From the NCBI GenBank assembly GCA_947305835.1, contig CAMZEQ010000009.1, forward strand, positions 1 through 12,777: DNA of 12,777 nucleotides, written 5' to 3'. Source of the DNA: an uncultured Alphaproteobacteria bacterium (GTDB lineage: Bacteria; Pseudomonadota; Alphaproteobacteria; CAAHEQ01; UBA3637). Position 1 is the stretch's first letter. Each line of letters begins with the position of its first letter. The notes under the pieces were generated by a model. The model worked only from the letters and a program-made list of their open reading frames with translations, did not search any database and was not told where the DNA came from. Positions 5,620 to 12,178 of this stretch are shown here, piece by piece. A program made the position numbers and the translations under genes.

Positions 5620-5849
5620 AACGAATAATTTTATTTTTCAAAGACCGAAATCATGACCGTATTTTGAAACAAAAACAGACATTATGGCGTTTGTTCAGAT
5701 TTCGTGATAATGATTTTGATTATAAAAAGCACTTGCGGGGCAGTTTTTGGGATTATGTTCGCGGAACAATCGGACAGCGTGCCGATTTGAAAACCGCCCG
5801 CAAAATGAAAACAGTAAAAGATTACAAAAAAGCAACCAAAGGATTATAA
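5613..5849 (+). CDS. Small basic hypothetical protein, 78 aa
   Basis: The ATG at 5613 was chosen because AAAGGA is eight bases upstream; a longer in-frame reading from 5466 would cover two neighbouring genes. The product starts MLKRIILFFKDRNHDRILKQ and is rich in Lys, Arg and aromatics throughout, with no clear membrane segment or known motif. It ends two bases before the coiled-coil gene. Function unknown; charge suggests nucleic-acid contact. Confidence 0.6.
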   Translation: MLKRIILFFKDRNHDRILKQKQTLWRLFRFRDNDFDYKKHLRGSFWDYVRGTIGQRADLKTARKMKTVKDYKKATKGL

Positions 5850-5851
5850 AA

Positions 5852-6523
5852 ATGACGACAGAATTACAAAGAATCGTGCAACCAGTAGAAATTGAAGCAC
5901 GCAAAAAGATTGAACAAATCAACAATATGCCCGTTGCAAATCGGGTTGATTGTGATAAGGCGACAGAATGGTTAAAAACCGTGACAATCGTCCGGAAAGA
6001 TTTTGAAAAAGTCCAAAAAGAAAAAATCGCACCGTTCAAGGCGGAAATTGACGGAATCAAAGATATGTTCAAAAAGCCATTGGAATTGTTGACACAGGCG
6101 GAAACAATTGCCCGCGATAAAATCAACGCATATTTGATTGAAGAACGCAAAATCAAAGAAGCCGAAGCCCGCAAGATTGAAGAACAACGCCGGAAGGAAG
6201 CGGAAAAAGAATTGAAAAAACTTGACCGCCAAGACGCGAAAGCGGACAAATACGATGACGCAACCGCACAAGCAATTCATGATTCAATTGCCGATAAAAA
6301 AGCCGAAATATTGGCGAAGGCAACAGAATCGGTCGAAATAAATCAGGCAAACGACACATCATCGGTTCGTATGATTTGGGATTTCAACGTTGTTGATTTG
6401 TCCAAAGTGCCGGTTGAATACCTGACAATCAACACAACAGCCGTCCGCGAAGCAATCCGCAACGGTTCGCGTGAAATTGCCGGTTTGGAAATATATCAAA
6501 AACCGGTTGTTGCAATCAAATAA
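5852..6523 (+). CDS. Phage coiled-coil protein with conserved C-terminal domain, 223 aa
   Basis: A long Lys/Glu-rich helical region (about 15-160, densest 95-130) leads into a compact domain (about 170-218) with the pattern SSVRMIWDFNVVDLSKVP...YL...AIRNGSREIAGLEIYQK. From memory, similar proteins, with a WxFxVxDxxxVPxEYL...REIxGxxIY signature, are common in phage recombination or early regions, usually without a defined function; association with single-strand annealing or exonuclease genes is typical. That fits the RecE-like nuclease at 834. ATG 5852 has AAAGGA upstream, and a longer in-frame start at 5747 overlaps the previous gene. Its opposite strand carries a 184-codon open frame, judged a shadow. 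Confidence 0.75.
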   Translation: MTTELQRIVQPVEIEARKKIEQINNMPVANRVDCDKATEWLKTVTIVRKDFEKVQKEKIAPFKAEIDGIKDMFKKPLELLTQAETIARDKINAYLIEERKIKEAEARKIEEQRRKEAEKELKKLDRQDAKADKYDDATAQAIHDSIADKKAEILAKATESVEINQANDTSSVRMIWDFNVVDLSKVPVEYLTINTTAVREAIRNGSREIAGLEIYQKPVVAIK

Positions 6524-6541
6524 TAACCAAGGGGGGAAGTT

Positions 6542-6865
6542 ATGTCAGAATCAAAATTGTCGCAACGTGATGACATTATACGTCATTTGATGACAGAAGG
6601 GTCAATCACAGCATGGGAAGCAATCAAAGAATACGGTTCAACCCGTTTGTCCGCAATCGTTTATGAATTACGGAAAAAGGGTTGGATTATTGAATCTGAA
6701 CCGGTCACGGCAAAAAACAGATACGGAAATCCGGTCACATTTGTCCGTTATCGTTTCAAGTCCAAGGCGACAGACCAAAAGACGCAGGAACAACCAAAAA
6801 CGAATTGTTTATTGGCACAATTGCGTTTTGAACGTTTATTGCGTTGGTTCAAAAGGGGCAAATAA
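6542..6865 (+). CDS. Helix-turn-helix protein, 107 aa
   Basis: Residues about 8-60 match small winged-helix-like HTH domains of phage early genes (HTH_39 type): Q-R-D-D-I-I-R-H-L...GSITAWEAIKEYGSTRLSAIVYELRKKGWII, where TAWEAIKEYG and STRLSAIVYELR are the two helices. The following VTFVRYRF could be a wing. The C-terminus is Gln/Lys-rich then basic. It likely binds DNA, as a regulator or in replication or recombination. AAGGGGGG (6530-6537) lies just before the start; the leader resembles that at 3171-3189. The stop overlaps the next start (TAATG at 6863-6867). Confidence 0.75.
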   Translation: MSESKLSQRDDIIRHLMTEGSITAWEAIKEYGSTRLSAIVYELRKKGWIIESEPVTAKNRYGNPVTFVRYRFKSKATDQKTQEQPKTNCLLAQLRFERLLRWFKRGK

Positions 6866-7032
6866 TGCGTTGGACATTGATTGTTTTGGCGTTATTATTG
6901 CCAACAGGTGCATATTGTGGTTGCGGAACAATCCGCGACCATGACATGCGAAATTATTGTTTGGGCAGTTGTGGTTTGATTCACGACCACGATTTGCGTC
7001 AAATGTGTTTTAACAAAGGAAAATCAAAATGA
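6865..7032 (+). CDS. Secreted cysteine-repeat peptide, 55 aa
   Basis: An N-terminal signal sequence (MRWTLIVLALLLPTGAYC) is followed by two tandem 16-residue units: CGTIRDHDMRNYC (20-32) and CGLIHDHDLRQMC (36-48), each with the pattern C-G-x-I-x-D-H-D-x-R-x-x-C. The export signal suggests a periplasmic location with disulfides, or metal binding by His/Asp. No good lipobox is present. The ATG at 6865 has AAAGGGG upstream and overlaps the HTH gene stop. The next gene overlaps as ATGA (7029-7032). I do not recognise the function; an envelope-modifying or superinfection-related role is a guess. Confidence 0.7.
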   Translation: MRWTLIVLALLLPTGAYCGCGTIRDHDMRNYCLGSCGLIHDHDLRQMCFNKGKSK

Positions 7033-7247
7033 AAAAAGATACACCGAAAAATAAAAAACAAGTAAAAAAAGAAGTAAAAAAAGAAGTGGAAAAAGCGTTG
7101 GCAAATGACACATTCAATTTCAAAATTGTAATGTGCGACAATAAATTTGCAACATTGGAATTGATAATCACAGCAATCGGAAGATGTTGTGCATTATTTA
7201 TCAAAGCGTTCATTGTTGCGTTGGCAGTAAAATCAGCGTTATTTTAA
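7029..7247 (+). CDS. Small protein with lysine-rich head and hydrophobic C-terminus, 72 aa
   Basis: The first ~22 residues are extremely basic with a repeated KKEVKKEVEK pattern, the middle (about 23-42) is mixed, and the last ~30 (ELIITAIGRCCALFIKAFIV) are hydrophobic, likely a C-terminal membrane segment. Such a tail-anchored layout leaves the charged head in the cytoplasm. A holin-like role is possible, but a single segment with this orientation is not typical. Ribosome site AAAGGA (7016-7021) precedes the ATGA overlap. Family unknown. Confidence 0.6.
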   Translation: MKKDTPKNKKQVKKEVKKEVEKALANDTFNFKIVMCDNKFATLELIITAIGRCCALFIKAFIVALAVKSALF

Positions 7248-7257
7248 GGGGGGCAAC

Positions 7258-7818
7258 ATGGTAAAAACAACAGGGGTTATTGATATGACAGAAGAAAAAA
7301 TTCAACCGGATTATTCAGCGGAACAATGGGAAAAACTGGAATCATTGGTTGCCGAATATCAAGAAAAGAATCCTGATTGGGAACGAACAGGATTTGAAAC
7401 CATTGAAGACATGGAAAAATTGATTGCCGGCGAAACATTGACATCAGACCGTGAAAAAGCGGACAAAGCATTTGAAGAAGCCGATATTGCAAATGCAAGA
7501 AAACGGGCAGATTTATTGCGTGCAATTGCACTTGAATATATTTCCGCGTCAAAAGAAATGTTTGTTTGGAAATATCGCATGAAGGCGATAATCAAACATG
7601 CAGAAGAAGACGGTTTCACAAAGGCACAGATTGACGCGGTTATTTATGCGATGAACGTCCAAGAAGGATTTGAACGTATGGTATTGGAAGAAGCGTCAAA
7701 ACCATACAATCCTGAAAGACCGGAAACAAAGACCGATGATTCGGAAAATCCGAATTGTGACGAAGAACCAACGACAGATTCCGAAAATGAATCCGTCGCA
7801 GAAGAATCGGAAGAATAG
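7258..7818 (+). CDS. Acidic hypothetical protein, 186 aa
   Basis: The protein is helical in its first three quarters and ends in about 40 residues very rich in Glu, Asp and Ser (from about residue 148), probably disordered. ATG 7258 has a strong AAGGGGGG (7246-7253) and is used here; the in-frame ATG at 7285 also has an AGGGG nearby, so both might be used. The body contains a KYRMKAIIKHAEEDGFTKAQ helix. No known domain is recognised. Length and codon use match neighbours. The acidic tail would suit binding to basic partners, such as histone-like or DNA-binding proteins, but this is speculation. Confidence 0.75.
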   Translation: MVKTTGVIDMTEEKIQPDYSAEQWEKLESLVAEYQEKNPDWERTGFETIEDMEKLIAGETLTSDREKADKAFEEADIANARKRADLLRAIALEYISASKEMFVWKYRMKAIIKHAEEDGFTKAQIDAVIYAMNVQEGFERMVLEEASKPYNPERPETKTDDSENPNCDEEPTTDSENESVAEESEE

Positions 7819-7820
7819 TC

Positions 7821-8063
7821 ATGTATAAATTTATTATTTTGCATGATATACACGGCAGAGAATATTTGATAAACGTTTCACAAATTATATTTATTGAATA
7901 TTCAATGCCGTCAAAAGACACATTGACCATTGGATTTGAAGACGGTTCACGCCTGACGTTCAAAAATAGCAACGAAATATATGAAATGTTGATTTTGAAA
8001 CCGTGGCAGATGAATTTGTTGAATTTTTTCCGGTGGTTATTTCAAAAAAAAGGGAAGAAATGA
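7821..8063 (+). CDS. Small beta-rich protein, FlbD-like layout, 80 aa
   Basis: Beta strands dominate residues 1-50 (MYKFIILHDIHGREYLINVSQ, then DTLTIGFEDGSRLTFKN), followed by a helix (NEIYEML) and a C-terminal aromatic/basic stretch (WQMNLLNFFRWLFQKKGKK) that could associate with membrane. The order resembles the small flagellar-type protein FlbD (xLxGxxFxIN...IExxE...TxITLxxG), but the match is weak and may be only a shared fold. It starts two bases after the acidic protein's stop, with no clear ribosome site, and overlaps the next gene (ATGA at 8060-8063). Confidence 0.6.
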   Translation: MYKFIILHDIHGREYLINVSQIIFIEYSMPSKDTLTIGFEDGSRLTFKNSNEIYEMLILKPWQMNLLNFFRWLFQKKGKK

Positions 8064-8323
8064 ATAAAATAATAATCGCATTGGCAATAATTTGTGTAAT
8101 TGGAACATCAAAAGCCAATAATTTATCAAATTATGTTGGGTCGAAAACAACCAATGATTATAATGTGGGTTATCATGACGGATTTAATTCCGGAAAGAAC
8201 AAAGCATATAATAATGTTGCATTGGGTGCTTTTATTACAGGTTCAATAATCGTTGCAAGTATAATAATATATAATCAGGGTCAAAAAAAATGTGAAAACG
8301 GACTTGTATGTAAAAAATTTTGA
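8060..8323 (+). CDS. Small exported membrane protein, 87 aa
   Basis: A typical signal peptide (MNKIIIALAIICVIGTSKAN, cleavage likely after Ala19) is followed by a Gly/Tyr/Asn-rich segment (20-50), a second hydrophobic segment (about 52-71), and a C-terminus with Cys79 and Cys85 (KKCENGLVCKKF). The in-frame ATG at 8003 was rejected because it overlaps the previous gene; ATG 8060 has AGGGAAG upstream. The Gly-rich YHDGFNSG region recalls short glycine-zipper-like exported proteins. It is the last gene before the terminator at 8352. Function unknown. Confidence 0.65.
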   Translation: MNKIIIALAIICVIGTSKANNLSNYVGSKTTNDYNVGYHDGFNSGKNKAYNNVALGAFITGSIIVASIIIYNQGQKKCENGLVCKKF

Positions 8324-8333
8324 CCTATATTGT

Positions 8334-8347
8334 ATATAAATCAGGAA
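8334..8347 (+). repeat. 14-bp repeat ATATAAATCAGGAA, copy 1
   Basis: Identical over 14 bases to 12692-12705. Both copies lie a few tens of bases before an intrinsic terminator and at the end of a gene run. A weak promoter (TTGTAT 8304-8309, TATATT 8326-8331, 16-base spacing) may precede this copy, but it is much poorer than the promoter at the other copy. Confidence 0.5.
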
Positions 8348-8351
8348 GCGA

Positions 8352-8382
8352 CCCCCGATAATAAAATATCGGGGGTTTATTT
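8352..8382 (+). terminator. Intrinsic terminator ending the early/accessory operon
   Basis: A perfect 9-bp stem CCCCCGATA (8352-8360) / TATCGGGGG (8367-8375) with loop ATAAAA is followed by TTTATTTG. It lies 29 bases after the stop of the last accessory gene and before the late promoter. The loop is symmetric enough that a weaker effect on opposite-strand transcription is possible, but the T tract favours + strand use. Confidence 0.9.
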
Positions 8383-8577
8383 GTGCGAAATTTGACCGCA
8401 CAGGCCGATATATTTATGTGTTCCGGTAAATGTTCCGGTTGCGTTCCAAAAACGAATCCTGATGTAAATAAATATCAACAGTCATAAATTCAAAAGCCAA
8501 TAAATACAATTGAAAAAGAAAAAAAGTTTGATATAATAAAAAGTGGAACAAAACGGAACATCAGAAAGGGGGTTCAA
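8383..8577 (+). promoter_or_regulatory. Late-operon control region with promoter and GTTCC/GGAAC half-sites
   Basis: This 195-base gene-free stretch has GTTCC at 8420, 8432 and 8443, two of them within TGTTCCGGT repeats (8419-8427 and 8431-8439). GGAACA occurs at 8545-8550 and 8555-8560. The promoter is TTGAAA (8510-8515), 16 bases, perfect TATAAT (8532-8537). The GGAACA pair lies at the expected transcription start, and the opposite-orientation GTTCC group lies about 100 bases upstream. A regulator binding both groups could repress by looping, or activate from upstream. Ribosome site AAAGGGGG at 8565-8572. Confidence 0.65.
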
Positions 8578-9180
8578 ATGGTTTTAGTTGCAACACAGGT
8601 CAAACGCCGACGCGGAACGACAGCCGAAAATAACGCGTTCACAGGTGCGGAAGGCGAAATTGTCGTTGATACAGAACGGCACGAATTACGCGTCCATGAC
8701 GGCGTGACACAGGGCGGATTCACAATACCGACAACAAATACAGCGGATTTTGCGTCAAAATCATTAGATAATTTGTCGCAAAGTGGCGAAGCACGTTTTA
8801 CAAACAAAGCAAATTCCGATTTGTCAAACACACCCTTAAATGTTGATTATGTTGTTGAAAGTCAAGAACCAACAGCGGAAAACGGTTATACGTGGTATCG
8901 TAAATACAAATCAGGGTGGGTTGAACAAGGCGGACGTGCAACAACCGATAGTGGCAACCCTTGTGCAATTTCTCTTCCTGTTCAAATGGCGAATATATAT
9001 TACAATATCAACATACTCGGACAAACGGCGGTTGATGGTTATTCAAACGCACAATGGCAAGTAATGTCTATTTCAACAGCAACAACACCAAAAAGCACAA
9101 CGGGTTTTTATGGGCAACCGTCTATCACAGGATATAACTTGCTATTCTATTGGCAAGTCAGCGGTAAATCAGCACAATAA
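8578..9180 (+). CDS. Tail fibre / receptor-binding protein, 200 aa
   Basis: The N-terminus (about 7-50) has the phage tail-fibre head pattern: RRRGTTAENNAFTGAEGEIVVDT...RVHDGVTQGGF, as in the N-terminal domain of Bordetella phage Mtd and many tail proteins. Residues 90-120 (YVVESQEPTAENGYTWYRKY, then GWVEQGG) and the C-terminus look like the gp53-like tail-fibre tip (LPVQMAN...YYNI...TTPKSTTGFYG...YWQVSGKSAQ). It likely recognises a host surface receptor. From about codon 128 (base ~8959) codon use shifts to CTT, CTC, CTA, TCT and CCT, suggesting the tip was swapped by recombination. It is first in the late operon, ahead of the terminase genes. Confidence 0.8.
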   Translation: MVLVATQVKRRRGTTAENNAFTGAEGEIVVDTERHELRVHDGVTQGGFTIPTTNTADFASKSLDNLSQSGEARFTNKANSDLSNTPLNVDYVVESQEPTAENGYTWYRKYKSGWVEQGGRATTDSGNPCAISLPVQMANIYYNINILGQTAVDGYSNAQWQVMSISTATTPKSTTGFYGQPSITGYNLLFYWQVSGKSAQ

Positions 9181-9191
9181 AGGGGGAAGAT

Positions 9192-9554
9192 ATGTATAAA
9201 GACGGACAAATAATAACAGACCACAAAGCATTTGCAAATTGGGCAAATGCAAATGGCAACAAATTTTCAGACCGTCCAAACGGCGACGGAACATATACGG
9301 TTTATGAAGTCAAAGAATCTGAAACAAACAAACAAAACCGCGTCCGTGGAATCAGAAATCAGATGTTGGACAAATCCGATAAATATATGATTTCAGATTT
9401 TCCATTGACGGACGAAGAACGCGTTCAAATGAAATTATATCGCCAATATTTACGCGATTATACCAAACAAAAAGATTGGTGGGAATTGTTGCCAATGACA
9501 TTTGATGAATATATCGCAGACAAAGCAGAACCGGAAGCCGAACCGGAAAAATAA
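9192..9554 (+). CDS. Tail fibre assembly / tail-assembly chaperone-like protein, 120 aa
   Basis: Residues about 50-100 have the tail assembly chaperone signature: NRVRGIRNQMLDKSDKYMIS, then DFPLTDEERVQMKLYRQYLRDYTKQ, where RxxRNxxLxxSDxxxxxDxPL...YRQxLRD is the family pattern (Phage_tail_APC type). The N-terminus (KAFANWANANGN) is a variable leader and the C-terminus is a Glu/Pro/Ala tail. Such proteins help fold or attach tail fibres and are often encoded next to them, as here (11 bases after the fibre gene). Ribosome site AAAGGGGG. Confidence 0.75.
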   Translation: MYKDGQIITDHKAFANWANANGNKFSDRPNGDGTYTVYEVKESETNKQNRVRGIRNQMLDKSDKYMISDFPLTDEERVQMKLYRQYLRDYTKQKDWWELLPMTFDEYIADKAEPEAEPEK

Positions 9555-9563
9555 GGTGGGAAT

Positions 9564-9926
9564 ATGTCGCGTCTTGACCAATGGCAGATTGACGGCATAA
9601 ATCGTGGAATCAAGGAAGGAAAAAGCCAACGAGAAATTGCCAAAATCATCGGTTGCAGATTAGCGACCGTGAACGCAGTTTGCCAAAAAACAAAATCGGA
9701 AGCAAAAAAACGGGAAGAAAACGCCAATCTTCCCGAAGTTCCGCAACGTCAAATTGATTTGATGTCTGAACCGACAACGGAATCCGTCAAGACCGATATT
9801 TTGACGGTATATCGTCACAGTTTATATGAATTGAATAAACGTTTGCCGTTGATGACCGATGACCAAGTTTATCAGTTATCAATGCAATTATTGAATCAGT
9901 TGAATAATGGGAATCCTGAATCTTGA
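9564..9926 (+). CDS. Probable terminase small subunit, 120 aa
   Basis: The N-terminal 50 residues form a helix-turn-helix (GINRGIKEGKSQREIAKIIG, then CRLATVNAVCQK), as used by small terminases to bind the packaging site. The rest is helical and could form the oligomer ring and contact the large subunit. The gene overlaps the large terminase by 20 bases, the usual order. Small terminases vary greatly, so the call depends mainly on position plus HTH. Ribosome site AAGGTGGG upstream. A plain HTH regulator of the late genes is an alternative. Confidence 0.65.
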   Translation: MSRLDQWQIDGINRGIKEGKSQREIAKIIGCRLATVNAVCQKTKSEAKKREENANLPEVPQRQIDLMSEPTTESVKTDILTVYRHSLYELNKRLPLMTDDQVYQLSMQLLNQLNNGNPES

Positions 9927-11157
9927 TTTTAACTTGAATTTGCGTCCGAAAAAAGAGATTGCAGGTTCATATTTGGATTATTGCGAACGGGCATTATACC
10001 CGCGACCATTTCCGAAACAGGTCGAAATGGCAAATTGGGCATTTGACCATAGGGAAGAACCGCGTCTGATATTGGGTGCACGTGGTTATGGAAAAACCGA
10101 TTATGTGACAATCAACGGTTCGGGTTTCAAATTATTAAACGACAAACAATATAAAATTCTTCTGATAACAAAGGAAAACGAACGCGGAAAGGAAATCGTG
10201 GCGGAAATCCGCGAAGGATTGGCACAAAACGGCGTAAAATTCGCAAATCGTGCCAAAAAGAAAATCAGAATTGTTGGTTGTCGCGGAAAGGAAGACAATT
10301 TCACAGCATTGACAATTCGTTCAAAGGGTATTCGTGGACGACACCCGAACCTGATAATCATGGAAGACCCGATTACGCCGGAAGACACATCGGAAACAGA
10401 ACGCCGTAGGGTCAAAAAAGTATATGAAGAATTGTTGAAATTGACCCGAAACATCGTCATTATCGGTCAACCCGTCCATGCGGAAGATTTATATCAAGAA
10501 TTGCGTGAAAAGATTCCAACATTGGGCGTTTGGTATGGTGCAATTCCTGAATTGGACAAAGACCTTGATATTGAACGTTCCGCCGGTGTTTCCGAAGCGT
10601 CAATTCAAGCGTCATATTTCGGCGTTATCACAGACGACAATTCGTTGCCGTTCCGCAGATGTGAAGTCGTTGATTATTATAACCGGAAGAACGTCATGTT
10701 CATTGACCCATCGCATAAGGGGGGCGATTTGACCGCAGTTGCCGTTGGTGGATTTTTGGGCGACACGTTGCCGGTTGTTGGGTTTGCGTTCAAAAAAGCA
10801 TGGTATGATTGCCTTGAAGAATTTGATTATATCATGGGCAAATATGGTGTTGGTCGTATAAGTATTGAAACAAACGGGTTGGGCGAATTGCCAGTTGTTC
10901 AATTGCGTTCCGCCGGTATGGTCGGGGTTATGGGCAAAAACCACACCGGAAACAAACACAGCCGAATTATGAATATGGCATCGTTTGTTGACGCAATCAA
11001 ATTGACCAAAGTGACCGATGTTCCGCCGGCATTGATACAGGCGAACGAATTATTTATTGAAAGGGTCAAAAAATACGAGTATAATATAAAGCAAGATGAC
11101 CCGCCAGACGCGATGGCGGGGTTGTGTGGATTGATTGGCATAATCAAAGACGAATAA
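9907..11157 (+). CDS. terL: Terminase large subunit, 416 aa
   Basis: This is the DNA-packaging motor. The ATPase domain has Walker A GARGYGKT (57-64), Walker B LIIMED (149-154) and a likely coupling segment IIGQPVH (185-191). The nuclease domain has FIDPSHKGGD with Asp267, ISIETNG with Glu321, and DDPPDAM with Asp397/Asp398/Asp401, the acidic residues that bind metal for cutting DNA concatemers. The order and length (typical 400-550 aa) fit a compact large terminase. The start ATG overlaps the small subunit gene by 20 bases and has no clear ribosome site, so translation is probably coupled. The portal-like gene follows after 10 bases. Confidence 0.93.
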   Translation: MGILNLDFNLNLRPKKEIAGSYLDYCERALYPRPFPKQVEMANWAFDHREEPRLILGARGYGKTDYVTINGSGFKLLNDKQYKILLITKENERGKEIVAEIREGLAQNGVKFANRAKKKIRIVGCRGKEDNFTALTIRSKGIRGRHPNLIIMEDPITPEDTSETERRRVKKVYEELLKLTRNIVIIGQPVHAEDLYQELREKIPTLGVWYGAIPELDKDLDIERSAGVSEASIQASYFGVITDDNSLPFRRCEVVDYYNRKNVMFIDPSHKGGDLTAVAVGGFLGDTLPVVGFAFKKAWYDCLEEFDYIMGKYGVGRISIETNGLGELPVVQLRSAGMVGVMGKNHTGNKHSRIMNMASFVDAIKLTKVTDVPPALIQANELFIERVKKYEYNIKQDDPPDAMAGLCGLIGIIKDE

Positions 11158-11167
11158 GGGGTTCAAA

Positions 11168-12178
11168 ATGGGTTTTTTCTTCAAAAATGGTGGCAATACA
11201 CCACAAACAGCGGAACAAACGTTCATACGTCCGTATAAATTGAGTTTGGACGAACGCAAATTCATTGAAAGCCGAACGCAGGTTTTATATGAAAAGATAT
11301 TAAAACGTTGTTTTCACAAAACAATTGGTTTGGACGACAATGGCGGAAGTATTGCGTCAAGTGTATTTTTATCGGTTGAATATGGTGCACAGCAAAACGG
11401 CACAATTCCATTGGTCGCAAAGGCGATGACACAAATGCGTAAAATTTATTTGGTATATCGCGAAAGTGCCGGGTTGGTTCGTGTTGCAACATTGGAAGAA
11501 CAACAAGAAATTGACAAACATTATAAGGATTATCAAAACACCGTTTCAAAATTGAACAACGATGACCGCGGAATGATTCTTGATTTCAGCAGATATGAAT
11601 TGACCCGTTTGATAAAATGTTACATGGCGTTGTTATATGCGGTTTTGGATTCCGCAAATACGCAGGTCAATTTGGCACGTTCCTTGCAAATCAAGATTGA
11701 TAAATTGCGTGAAAATATTTCCGTTTTGACATCTGATGACGCAATCAAACAGGCGAACGCAATCAATGACGCATTAAAATCGGGCAACAGTATATTATTG
11801 TCCAAATTGGACGAAGTTATACAGACCGCAATCAACAGCGAATCCACAGCCAAGGCAATTGAAATATTCAACACCGCCCTTGCGTCTGATTTGGGTTTAT
11901 CGTTGTCGTTTGTTTCCGGTGCGTTGACATCGGGCATGTCCGCAACTGGTGACGCAGATATAAATTATGAAGACACAGGAATTAAAGATTTCTGGGTCAC
12001 AATTTGGAAGCCGATTTGCGTGAAATTATACGGCAAGGAAGGGGTCAAATATAAAACTGACCGTTGGCGTTATTTGGAAGCCAAATTGAAATCGTTGGTG
12101 TATATTGAATCCAGTCTGTTATTTACAGACGAACAAAAACAGGCATACGCACAGGACATCATAGATGACGAAATATAA
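11168..12178 (+). CDS. Probable portal protein, 336 aa
   Basis: This gene follows the large terminase and precedes a MuF-like gene, the normal portal position. The first 30 residues are a flexible leader. A middle part (about 90-160) mixes strands and helices, and residues about 165-250 are helical (ARSLQIKIDKLRENISVLTS onwards). Then comes FVSGALTSGMSATGDADINY, recalling the SPGGLNATGESD-like turn before the stem helix of many portals. About 12 copies would form the ring through which DNA passes. At 336 aa it is short for a portal (often 400-500). No close family name can be given. Ribosome site AAGGGG upstream. Confidence 0.7.
   Translation: MGFFFKNGGNTPQTAEQTFIRPYKLSLDERKFIESRTQVLYEKILKRCFHKTIGLDDNGGSIASSVFLSVEYGAQQNGTIPLVAKAMTQMRKIYLVYRESAGLVRVATLEEQQEIDKHYKDYQNTVSKLNNDDRGMILDFSRYELTRLIKCYMALLYAVLDSANTQVNLARSLQIKIDKLRENISVLTSDDAIKQANAINDALKSGNSILLSKLDEVIQTAINSESTAKAIEIFNTALASDLGLSLSFVSGALTSGMSATGDADINYEDTGIKDFWVTIWKPICVKLYGKEGVKYKTDRWRYLEAKLKSLVYIESSLLFTDEQKQAYAQDIIDDEI

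Noticed and set aside
5695..6249. 184-codon open frame on the minus strand
   Set aside because: It is the mirror of the Lys/Glu-rich coiled-coil gene, giving a Ser/Phe/Ile-rich product with no ribosome site or motif; the + strand gene has a clear ribosome site and conserved C-terminal pattern.
7063..7094. AAAGAAGTAAAA-type repeats as a DNA repeat or iteron
   Set aside because: They encode the KKEVKKEVEK stretch of the gene at 7029 and are explained by low-complexity coding sequence.
8578..9180. Diversity-generating retroelement target (Mtd-like fibre)
   Set aside because: Only the N-terminal head domain resembles Mtd; no C-type-lectin end, template repeat or reverse transcriptase is present in the window.
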